From: Rostratula benghalensis
Taxonomy: Eukaryota > Chordata > Aves > Charadriiformes > Rostratulidae
Reading direction: 5' to 3'
Length of the DNA stretch: 64,000 nucleotides
Assembly (NCBI GenBank): GCA_013399305.1
Contig: VXAI01000088.1
Coordinates: forward strand, 2,584,282-2,648,281
The stretch's first letter is position 1. Every line of letters starts with the position of its first letter. Shown here piece by piece: positions 50,721 through 60,800 of this stretch. The notes under the pieces are model-generated. The model ran no database searches, was not told the DNA's origin, and was given only the letters and a program-made list of their open reading frames with translations. The translations under genes and the position numbers were made by a program.

Positions 50721-52265
50721 GAGATCTTAATGCTGAATTCTGAACCCTGACTTGACCCCTTTTTTTTTTTTCCTACAGGAACAAGAGCTCCTGCAATTAA
50801 TTTCTGTAGCTTGGTGAAATAGCACCTACCCAAACAATGAAAGAAATTAACTTATCTGTTGGTTCTTGCAGAGCTTACATATTACCGTTCACCAAAGCTG
50901 AGATCTTTTATTCTACTTAGCTGTCTTATTGACATAATTTACTTAGAATCCAATATTTTATTAATATATATTTCTGTGGAGCCTGAAAGCTCTATGGAAA
51001 CTGGTGATCTGCTGTGCTGGGTTCCTCATAAACAGACAAAATGAAATTTTAAAAAAAGTTTAAAAATTAACTTGTTCAGCAATTATGTTGTTACATTCTC
51101 ATCAGACTATCTCAAATACATTTTTTCCTATTAAGGGGAACTGTGAAACAGACTTTTGTCTGAACACTGCTCAGTGACACTGGCCTTTTTTTGACAGAAC
51201 TATAATATTCTGACTAAGGGCAGTAGGTTTAAAGCTTTTATCAACAATTCTGCAGAACTTTCTGGAGCAGATTGAAACTAAAATATGTTTAAATTTTCTT
51301 ATTAACTCAGGAACACCTTAGCTACATAGAGGAGAGTGATCCATGAATGACTGACACCAAGACTACCTGCTCGTGAAAGGAAGGCATGGATCAGTCCCCC
51401 GCTATCTCACATCACATAACTCTACTTTTTACATTTCAGTTATCATGATGAAAATATTTGACAACAAACTAAAGCTTTAACATAAAAGTTTTCGATGTAG
51501 GATTCTAAGCTTACTTGTTTTGTTTGGTGGTACGATATTTAGAGAATGTATCTGTATTTCATGGTATCTCATAGGTATCGTACAGATATATATGAAAGAA
51601 ATACACAAGCACAAAAATATCTATCTAGATGCTAAACTTCTGGTAGGTAGGCTTAAAAATTTGGCCTAAGATTTTCTTGAAAAGAGGTTAAATGAACTCT
51701 TCAATTAAGTGATTTCACCTTCCACAGCTTTATATTGTGTCCTTCATCATATTTCCACATACTTTATGATTAATTGACCTCTCAAACTATTAAACTGTTC
51801 TGCCTGGTATTGTTAGTGTGATTGTAAATCAGCTCAATACTTTTCCTAGTATTTTCAAATGGTCTTAAAGTTAATGTGGTTGGAAGGACAGTGCTCTTCT
51901 TTTCACGATCAAAATATACTCCTTAAAGAACAGTTCCAGCAGTTTTCTGTTTAGAAAACTGGTAAGCTGAGTGCTGTGAGATCCTTTCCTTTAACAACCT
52001 GGCAGATAAATCTTCATAAATGAACCCTTTGGTTAGGCTAGAAGTACTACCCAAAGTTCAGCCGTGCAACTCATGCTGAGTGAACCTGCTTCACTTTCCG
52101 CATAAGAGGTTGAAAGTGTTGCTGCCGAACTGAAGCGTGAACAGGCAAATAAAACAGAACACAGCCCTGAAGTGTACATAAAGCTGTTTATCAAATAAGT
52201 GCCTTTACAGTTCAGATTAATTTCTTAAGGGAAAGACTCTTTTGTATATCTACCACTTACATTGC
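50721..52265. other. Unique AT-rich non-coding DNA
   Basis: No gene is recognised. A strong polypyrimidine tract ending in CCTACAG lies at 50756-50778 and would suit a 3' splice site on the plus strand, but all three frames after it stop within about 15 codons and no clear donor follows. Confidence 0.5.
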
Positions 52266-52319
52266 TTTTTTTTTTCTTTCTTTCTTTTTTTTTTTTTTTT
52301 CTTTGTGTGTGTGTGTGTT
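52266..52319. repeat. Compound (T)n-(CTTT)n-(GT)n simple repeat
   Basis: A T run leads into CTTT units, another T run and then about seven GT dinucleotides. A compound microsatellite like this is likely to be length-variable. Confidence 0.9.
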
Positions 52320-52324
52320 ATCTG

Positions 52325-52770
52325 CCCATTTAACAGAAGTTCAGATACCTAGCAGACAAATTACCAGGAGCTCGTGGGCACTTCAGACACATACAAATCC
52401 CTGTTTTGATTCAGCATGGAACAAATTGACAGAAAGGCAACAGCACTGCAATGTGCATGCCTTTTTACTGGATGTTAACTTGATTTTTCACATTGTCATT
52501 GCTTCTGGACCTCACCATGTGCGTTTTCCTGATAAGCTTGCTCCCTCCTTTCAGGAGTCCATACTGCTGACCTTGCATTCATTTGGCATAGAAAGACTGG
52601 TGCTGGCTGCAGCAGATTAATATGAGCTCTGATCATTTTGGTTTTGATTAAGGTGCTGAGGTTAGAGAAATGTAATTTGTACCCCACAAGGTACCATGGC
52701 ATGAACAGTGACAGCAATTAATCCTTTGGCTACTGATGGCATTGATAAAATACCTGCTGCTGCTTCTAAT
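52325..52770. promoter_or_regulatory. Candidate conserved non-coding element with homeodomain-type sites
   Basis: Next to the compound microsatellite the sequence becomes complex and less AT-rich. It contains GCAGATTAATATGAGCTC (52609-52626), TTTTGATTAAGG (52642-52653) and GCAATTAATCC (52714-52724), each with TAAT/TTAA cores. A 105-codon frame (52303-52620, plus) overlaps it but begins inside the GT repeat and has no known domain. I read the block as a possible regulatory element, not a gene, with low confidence. Confidence 0.33.
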
Positions 52771-52993
52771 AACTTAATTCATGTTCCAAAAAGGAAAATT
52801 TACCTGTCCCATGAATGAAAAAAAATTATACTTTCCATCTTTCTGGAAGGTTTTAGTCTTTGAAGCCTATGGTTGTTCTTAGAAAGCCAATTTATTGTTT
52901 TAAATAGGAATTCTGAGATCTTTATTTGCCATAATAAAGAATAACCTAGATTTCTCATGAAATTAAAAAATTGCTGGATATAAAGTTTTTTTT

Positions 52994-53088
52994 GAAAACT
53001 TAGTTAAAAGGAGAAAATAAAATATAGACTGTCTACAGGGGAAAACTTAGTTAAAAAGACAAAAATAAAATATAGACTGTCTACAGGA
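52994..53088. repeat. 47-bp tandem duplication, two copies
   Basis: The unit begins GAAAACTTAGTTAAAA and ends TATAGACTGTCTACAGG. It occurs at 52994-53040 and again, directly abutting, at 53041-53088, with about three differences including one inserted base. A few bases of a third copy (GAGAAAATAAA) may follow. The high identity implies a fairly recent duplication. Confidence 0.92.
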
Positions 53089-54165
53089 GAAAATAAAGGT
53101 TAACTTTGAAACTATTTCCCATGCAATTGAAAATTTAATGATTAATACTCAAGTCCTAGTAAAACCTATAGCTTGTGTTTTGTCTCAAAAGAGAGATTTG
53201 TTTTCTTCTCCAATGAGCACTATTAGCACTATTTGAAGTAGCATTTTTACTTGTTATTTATGCATATTATTGTGTATACTTTCATCTATAGCTTTAGAGC
53301 ACCATAACAATATTGGAAAAAACAGGCAATTATTACATATTTCTTACGATGTCCCAAGAGAAAGAACATGTTAGACTTTTATCAGTATAAACTTACATAT
53401 AAAATTCCTTTCTGTTTCCTTCCTTCTTTCTTTCATAGATAAAAATTGCTACCAAAATTTTCTAAATATCTGTTTTTTTAGCATACTAAATCAACTCATG
53501 ACTAGAGCTGTGTTTGCACCATAGATTCGCCCTCCCAAGACCAAGGTTTTTTGCCAGCAACTTATCAGGAACCACACTGAAGCCCCATCTTCAGAATTGG
53601 CATATGGGAATACATAAACCCTGTGAAGCCTCCAGCTACTCCATTTTCCCTTTTATGTGGGAATGAGTAAATTATACATAGGGTTCCAGGAAAAACCATG
53701 ATGCTGCCTGCCACAAACCCTCTCAGATATGTATGAGCCTAGATACAGTCTGAGTTTAAGCTGCCTGCAAAGGTAGTATAGACAAATGCAACTGGGTCAT
53801 GGGAAAAATCAGGAATTTAGGGATACTGAAAACTATTTTCATGCACTTATGAATATTTGAGGGAGTAATTTAGTCATTAGGTTTATACCAGTGGCTTCTA
53901 AAACAATTGTAATGGCTGGCACTGTACCAAGTGAAAAATGGAGCATGAGTGAATAATTCACAGAATTTAAAGCAATATTTTATATGTCATAGACCATAAT
54001 TTTTATTTCATCCATGCGTTATTTGGTACAGCAAAGAGAAGTAAGACAACAATCTAAAAAAAGGAATATTGACATTTTAAGCTACTCGATGAATGGGCTA
54101 ACAGCTTTACATCTTTGCTTTGGTTTTATGTTCTAATTTTTTATACTTATTACAATATGAAGGAC
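53089..54165. other. Unique AT-rich non-coding DNA
   Basis: No gene, RNA or transposon is recognised. The sequence from about 53510 to 53780 is less AT-rich but has no readable motif. Confidence 0.55.
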
Positions 54166-54476
54166 ATTAGCCTGGACAAAAATCTGCTTCAGTGATCAGG
54201 CTCTGAGGGCAGTGGTTAAGGGGTTGCACACTTCCTGGAAGCCAACAAGAAGTGGAATACCTGATGGACATCGTCCTTAATGACCTGGATGGGGTGACTG
54301 AGTCGTCTATCCCATTATGTCTACAACTGACACTCAACCTGGAGAGCAGGGCTGCCACCTAGAGAGGCCCAGCCAGGCTGCAGGAGGGGACCCGCAGGAG
54401 CCATACCATAGTCAACAAGCACAAACAAAAAACTCTGCCCTGGCAAAGGAGAGCCTCTTCAAGGGAGCAGGTGTTC
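54166..54476 (+). mobile_element. CR1 fragment, RT-proximal part, plus strand (left arm of nest)
   Basis: The sequence GACCTGGATGGGGTGACTGA matches the CR1 block just before RT motif C. GCAGGGCTGCCACCTAGAGA, AGGCTGCAGGAGG and TCAACAAGCACAAAC match the blocks that follow, with the motif C part itself lost or scrambled. It is interrupted at 54477 by a minus-strand CR1 3' end. Divergence is high, and the left boundary is uncertain by some 50 bases. Confidence 0.6.
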
Positions 54477-55033
54477 AGAGAATCATGGAATCACAGAATT
54501 TCAGAGTTGGAAGGGACCTCTAGAGATCGTCTAGTCCAATTACCCGCCAAAGCAGGGCTGCATCCAGGCAGGTCTTTAAAATCTCCAGAAAAGGGGACTC
54601 TGCAACCTCCCTGGGAAGCCTGTTCTAGGGCCCTGCTACCCTCACCGGAAAGAAGTTTTGTCTCATACTTGAATGGAACATCAACATGTGTTCCATCTTG
54701 TGCTCATTGCTCCTCATCCTGTTATTGGGAACCACTAAGAAGAGTCCGTCTCCATCCTCCTTCAACCCACCCTTCAGATACTTGTGAGCATGAATAAGGT
54801 CTCCTCTCAGCTTCCTCTTCTCCAGGCTAAAGAGCTCCAGCTCTCTCAGCTTTTCCTCATCAGGGAGATGCTCCAATCCCTCCACCATCTTTGTTGCCTT
54901 GTACTGGATTCTCTCCAGTAGTTCCCTGTCTCTCTTGAACTGGGGATCCCAGAACTGGATTCAGTATTCCAGTTGCGGCCTCACCAGTGTGGAGTAGAGG
55001 GGGAGAATGACCTCTCTCAACCTACTGGCCTCA
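54477..55033 (-). mobile_element. CR1 LINE, about 560 bp, minus strand, inserted in an older CR1
   Basis: Read on the minus strand it runs from the GGCCAGTAGGTTGAGAGAGG site through the ORF2 tail to AGGTCCCTTCCAACTCTGAA, TTCTGTGATTCCATGATTCT at 54477. It is the same subfamily as 5702-6271 and has nearly the same 5' truncation point. It is flanked on both sides by plus-strand CR1 sequence, which suggests insertion into older CR1 material. Confidence 0.93.
54625..54888 (-). pseudogene. CR1 ORF2 C-terminal remnant, minus strand (87 codons)
   Basis: It starts [20 protein letters not shown] and continues with [11 protein letters not shown] and NRMRSNEHK blocks, matching the fragment at 5823-6218 block for block. 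It ends early at a stop in the block equivalent to [11 protein letters not shown]. It is non-functional, since endonuclease and RT are absent. Confidence 0.85.
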
Positions 55034-55094
55034 GAAAAGAACTGAACAAACTGGGGTGAGGTCAAGGGAGTCTACAATCCTGGTCAAAGATAGA
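55034..55094. other. Junction between CR1 copies
   Basis: About 60 bases between the minus-strand CR1 and the next plus-strand CR1. They may be CR1-derived but too diverged for me to place. Confidence 0.4.
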
Positions 55095-55480
55095 GACCCT
55101 GCTGTGTAAGGAAAGGCTGTGGGAACAGGCCTGGTTCATCGAGGGAAAGGGACAGTTCCAGGGACAAACAGCAAAACCTTGTGGTTGAGGAGGCATAGCC
55201 AGGCCCTTCACAGGAGTGCACGGCAGCAGGACAATAGATAATGAGAGGTTTGTAGTAGACATGAGGAGAGAAATTTCTTCTTGTGAGGATGCTGGTTGGT
55301 AAGGCAGGTATCCCAGGGAAATTGTGCAGTCTCCAGCCTCAGAGCTTTTCAAGGTGGGACTGGAAAAAGTCCTGAGTCTCCAAGCTGGGCCGGATTTGAG
55401 GAGGAGGTCAAACAGGAGATCTTCTGAGATGCCTTCCAATATGAGTTCTGCACTTCTCTAATTCTCTCCTGTGTTTCTGT
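55095..55480 (+). mobile_element. CR1 LINE tail, older subfamily, plus strand (right arm of nest)
   Basis: GGAAAGGCTGTGGGAACAGG and GCATAGCCAGGCCCTTCACA (the CR1 'gccaggctcttcacagtggt' site) are followed by GACATGAGGAGAGAAATTTC, CCAGGGAAATTGTGCAGTCT, GAGATGCCTTCCAATATGAG and a decayed 3' end by about 55480. The usual ATTCTATG tail is no longer clear. It may belong to the same original insertion as 54166-54476, but the two arms do not clearly come from one subfamily. Confidence 0.75.
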
Positions 55481-56965
55481 AATAATGAAGGTTCCTTCAC
55501 ATAAAACATAAATACTGCTACAGTATCTTGCGTCCTTTGTGGAGTTTTCTTTGCTCATAAGGAGAGAGAGATGTGATAGGAAGATGCATTGTGTGGAGAA
55601 TCATTAAAGGCTGTTGGGTAGTCTTTATTCCATTTAAGGAGGGGTGGGAGTATGCTAGATTCTTGTACAGGTGACCTTTTTTATTTTCTTTCTGGATTGC
55701 TTTTGCCCACTGTATGCTTTCTACGATAAAATATGATGTATTCTAGGTTACAAAGTCATCAGTAACCCTTGTAAATAGATGACGCGTCTCCAGCTAAACA
55801 ACCTTGTTATCCATCTACTACACTGCCTATAACTTTAAATAACCTAGTATTAGAGCTAAATATACTTTCTTTATGGCCTTGAATTAATAAGTTAGATTCA
55901 AATAGTCCCCATCGCATGAGCAGGCATTGACGTATGGTTGACATCAGTGCCAAAAGTGATAAATTCAGCATCGAAAATGCAGAGTTAGAACCTTTGACTG
56001 GCTGATGCTGCAAAATCTTCTGTCCCAAAAGCATCATATCCCAGTTTAGTATTACAAAGTCATTACACAGACTGATGGATTAAAACCATTTTGAATCCCT
56101 TTTTTGATGTTTTGTAATTGAGTTGAGCTATGACAGACTTTTATGAAGAATTTAAGCAAAAATTAAACATTAACAACTCAAATATGAACGTATGCATGGA
56201 TTTGTCCTTAACAGAAAGAAAATTATGTACTATAAAAATTATGCCAGTTGTGTTGCTACTATTTGTGTTGTTTTTTCCCCTCTCTCTTTCATTTAACTCT
56301 TTTAAGTTCTTAAAAATGTTTGAAAAACAGTAAGGTATAATTTTTGCCCTAACTCTCCACAGCCGTTTCTCTTCTTCAATAACGTATTGCCTTGCCATTA
56401 ATTAAAATGTAAATCTATCATGGTGAGTTACGTTAGCCAGTTTTACTTTCCTTTTATATCTTATGAAGTTACACATAGAATCAGATTTCACACTGGAAAA
56501 TAATGTGTGAAAATAATAAAACGTGGATTAGACCTTCTTCAGTGGACAGTTTATAGTATTAGATTTTTCTGGTTAGATCATCTTCTTACAAATATCACCG
56601 TGAATAAATATAGGCAAGCAGAAGGGGAATACAAAAGTAGAGATGGAAATGTTTTTTGCATGGCAGCACATTTGACATAAACTAAAAAAGACTTCAAAAT
56701 TTTAAAAAATGGTAACCCTTTTGTACTCTGACAGAATTCAAACTCAATGAATACATACCGTTGTAGTGAATAAATACAGTCCAGTAACACTACTCTCTGT
56801 GCAACTGCAAATTTTGTCAGGAATCCAATACATTCACTTTGACTGATTAACCTAGAAACAAGAACTATAAATCCAAACATCAGTCTTCTTACCTCCTTGA
56901 AGGAAAGGGCATGCACAGCTGATCATGACAGCTTGTGCAACAGTAACCAAAAAGTGAACTAAGTT
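55481..56965. other. Unique AT-rich non-coding DNA
   Basis: No gene or transposon is recognised. Open frames up to 112 codons (56578-56916, minus) are motif-free. Confidence 0.55.
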
Positions 56966-57647
56966 ACTTCACACCCATTTTTAAAAAGGGTAGAAAGGAG
57001 GAACATGGGAACTACCGACCTGTCAGCCTCACCTCCGTGCCTGGGAAGATCATGGAACTTTCCCTCTGGATGCCATGCTGGGGCACACGAAGGACAGGAA
57101 AGTGATTCAGGATAGCCAGCATGGCTTTACTTCATGCAGGTCCTGACTAACTAACCTAGTGGCCTTCTAGGATAGGGTGTCTGTGTCGGCAGGACACAAA
57201 GATGATCAGGGGAATGGAGCACCTTTGCTGTGAGGACAGGCTGAGGCAGCTGGGGTTGTTCAGCCTGGAGAAGAGGAGGCTCCAGGGAGACCTAAGAGCA
57301 GTCTCCCAGTACCTGAAGGGGGCTACAGGAAGGCTGGGGAGGGTCTGTTTACAAAGGCCTGCAGTGACAGGACGAGGGGCAATGGCTTCAAGCTGGAGAA
57401 GAGCAGATTTAGACTGGATATTAGGAATTAAGTTCTTTACTATGAGGGTGGTGGAGCACTGGAAGAGGTTGCCCAGGGAGGTGGTTGAGGCCCCTTCCCT
57501 GGAGATCTTCAAGGGGAGGATCAATGAGGCCCTGGACACCCTGGTCTGGTTGGGGTGGGGACTGCTGACTGTGGGGAGGTTGGCCTAGGTGACCTGAGAG
57601 GTGTCTTCTGGCCTGGAATATATGGCCATTCTATCATTCTGTGTTTC
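56966..57647 (+). mobile_element. CR1 LINE with large internal deletion of RT
   Basis: The copy begins at the CR1 site 'cacacccatttttaaaaagg' and passes the [14 protein letters not shown] and QHGFTKG-type blocks of the RT fingers. At about 57187-57193 it jumps directly to AGGACACAAAGATGATCAGG, which in intact CR1 lies some 600 or more bases further on. The palm with motifs A-C is therefore missing. The 3' end, with ATTCTATCATTCTGTG at 57628-57643, is present. It is the same subfamily as the minus copy at 28635-28840. Confidence 0.93.
57202..57588 (+). pseudogene. CR1 ORF2 C-terminal remnant (128 codons open)
   Basis: The frame encodes MIRGMEHLCCEDRLRQLGLF, then [30 protein letters not shown] and LLTVGRLA plus stop, the native-like end of this CR1 subfamily's ORF2. 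The frame is intact from the deletion junction to its natural stop. With no RT palm it cannot make an enzyme, and the ATG is internal. Confidence 0.88.
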
Positions 57648-57807
57648 TACTTTGGAGATTAGCCAACTTAAAAACATTCATTCTAGAATACACTCCTTAA
57701 AAAAATCATGCACTGGATTTAGTGAAGGACTTTTAGAGACAGTCAGCTACCCATTTTATTGCTCATTGCACTGGCACTAGAGCCTTGAAAACAGTTTCAT
57801 TTACAGT

Positions 57808-57832
57808 GTATTTATTTATTTATTTATTTATA
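57808..57832. repeat. (TTTA)n microsatellite
   Basis: Five to six tandem copies of the tetranucleotide TTTA/ATTT, of the same motif class (complement) as the repeat near 5303-5321. Confidence 0.9.
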
Positions 57833-60800
57833 TACCTTACGATTTCATGATGAAAATGAAAAGCAAGTTTTGTTCAGTGCAAGACTCTGTGTACTCTCAA
57901 AGTGAAGAATCCATGGAAACGTTTCAGAAATCTGTATGAAGATTTTTGGATATAATTGCTTACTTTTAGTTCAGAGCCAGTACAATGTGTGGTACAAGAA
58001 CAACTCAATGAAAAGGAGTTAACAAAATAATTAAAATAGATATGTGTATCTTTATTCTGCACTGTGCATGACAGAACAATACACATAGCTGTGGTAAGTG
58101 TGTTTTGCATATTTGGAGAACAACAATTTGAATTCAAGCACTTAATCTTTATGGAAATTCACTGGAGATCTTGTCACTTTCATTGTCTTTCACTGATGGC
58201 TTGTTAAAAAAAAATACTTCTCACATGCAGTAATAAATAATTCAAACCAATAAAAATAAATATTGAACACAGAAGTCACCAATTTCTGCATGCAGATTCT
58301 AGTAACAGTTATTCTTTCTTTAGTTATAACCATATAGATTTTGTTAGAGCTTCTTAATAAAGAAAAATATTCCTATGAAATTTCCTATGGAAAAAGAAAA
58401 AATGTGCAAATGGAAGCCTACAAAGAAATGATGGTACAATTATTTTACAGATTATTCACAAATTACTTATGCCCACTTTGTACATGTTTATGTATTTACT
58501 TTATAATAAGGCTATTACTTTTCATTTTTATTAGGTGGGTGCAGATTTTTTAAATTGTTTGTGGTCACATGCACAACTAGAGTATTAAATAGAAATATAG
58601 ACATATAGAAATACGTGATTGTTTGTATGCATGAGCGACAATGCATGAATCCAGCTGGAGATCCTCCAGATGAACAAATACAATTTTCAGAATCAGCCAA
58701 AGTTATCTTGATGAGTTCCTATCCTTTTTCCTACACCACTTCAGGTCTCTTACCCTTGACTCTCAAAACCTCTTTCTACTGGTTCTCCTCTTTCATAAGT
58801 TGATCCTGGAGTGAAATACCAAAGTTACTCACTATGACCTCTACAGGCTTGCTCCCACTTTGTGCTCTTGTTTTTTTAAGTAAACTTTCCAGGCCAGAAC
58901 TCACAACTGGAATTTTGGCTGCATTGTTCTTGAGCCTAAATGTGTCTATGGAACTGTTGATTGACTCTTAGGAACATAAGTAGCTTGCATGGATTCAAGC
59001 ACAGCCAGAAAAAAAAAGGCAAGCATGGGATGTTCATATCTTCAGATACCAGACATTTGAAAAAAGTTAAAGGAATTTTATTTTTTTTTTTCCCTAACCG
59101 TAAATGAAAAGATCCATATTAACAAATAATACCAATGGACTTACCCTATCACTTCTCCTTCTAGGAGTCTGCTCCACTCTTCCCTGATCCCCTATGTTTC
59201 CCCATACTAAATATGATAAAGTGAATTGATGTTGTCCATGGGCTATGTTAGATTTCAGCAAGAGTAATATTCTTGCGTTTTTTGCTTTATGTTGTGTTCT
59301 ACGTAGATTTTTGAGAAAAAGACAGAAAGTTTTTCCCCATGGGAGGGTGTCAAGCAGAACATTTGTGTGTCAGTTTTGACTTGCCAGATACAAAAGCAAT
59401 TACAAGAGACATTGTGATACTACATCATCTAAAGGAGAGGTCAAGATTATTTTGGCAGTCAGTTAAAGAACTGAAGCATCCTGTTTCTCTGTATGAGACT
59501 GGCACATAGCTCTTCAGGGGTTTCATTATATCCCATCATGAAGGGTAAATGGTGGGGAGTGATAATTAGACCTATGACATTTTTGTTTTGTCAGTCCTAG
59601 TCATTGTTCTATTGCTTTATTGTGTATTCAAAAAAAGTAAGAATGTCCTGGGGAGCTAACTGCTAACTACAATTTTTTAAGATTATAAACAGACAGATGA
59701 CATGTTTCAATGTCAGCAATGAAAGACCCAAAGTGCAGGACAGTAGCCTATTACCACTGTTCTAATTATAGTTCAGATATGATAATCATGGAAATTTTGT
59801 CTTTTTACACATTAAAAAAAATAAACCTTTACTGCTTTATATACAGCTGTGGAGGGACATTAGCCTGTTCATCAAATATAGAGAACATCAATTGGGGAAC
59901 TTTGCAATCACACTCCTGAATGGTTTTCAATGCCTAATGAGTTTTTTGTGGGAGCTTTAAATTCTTGAGCTTATTAGTTTTCCTGTCAAACCTTATCCTT
60001 TCTCTTCGAGGCCCTGTTCTCCCTAACCCTACTGTTTTGGAGTCTAAAGACTTCCAGCAGTAGAAAACACAGCCTCTTGCATAATTGTTGGAGTTTTTTC
60101 CTCTTCCAGAAGTGGAAGAATCTTTCATACAAGTTTCTCAAGGGTAACACAACTGCAGGGTAAAGAGAAGGAGAATAACAACATTAAGCTTGCACAGCAA
60201 GCCTCAGATCCCCTTTACTCAGGATGACTCCACAGCTCTTGGGACGAAGAGCAGTATGTGAATGTTGTTAAAAACCTGCTGCATGTCCATATGGCTCCGG
60301 GAAAGGAACAAGGAGCATCATCCAGGGACTGGATTAGAACAGCAAGACTGTATTATTTAGTTAGTAACTATGACTGGTTATACTCATTGTGATAAAACCC
60401 AGGAGAAAGAAGCCATGGAAAGGGACTCCCCAGTCTGGGTGCCATTAAGTCATTCACCAATATGGAGTTAGGATAGATGCAGTGGGGGGCATGAAGATTT
60501 ATTGCTTGAAAAAATAATATACTCTGTGTCAAATGAAGTTGTTATTATTTGCTTAATATAATATCAGTGATGCAAAGGAGCATGTCCACCATAATTAGAA
60601 ATCTCCTTTTTGGAAAGGTCAGAAACATGAAAGAAAACTAAATTATCAGTGCCTCTTCCTGTATCTTTTGCCATGTGTATAAAGAAAAATATTTATTTTA
60701 ATATTTGGCAATTAGGCTTGGAGGGAAAAAAATAAAGAAACATTTCTTTTTGCGGTCTTAGAATTCATATTCTTAAAATCACACATGCTAATTTATCAAT

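Noticed and set aside
52303..52620. 105-codon plus-strand frame as a possible small protein gene
   Set aside because: Its start lies inside a GT microsatellite, no domain or signal is recognisable, and the underlying block looks more like regulatory sequence. A codon-conservation test would decide.
55062..55439. 125-codon minus-strand frame
   Set aside because: It is antisense to the plus-strand CR1 tail at 55095-55480.
57156..57539. 127-codon minus-strand frame
   Set aside because: It is antisense to the CR1 ORF2 tail at 57202-57588.
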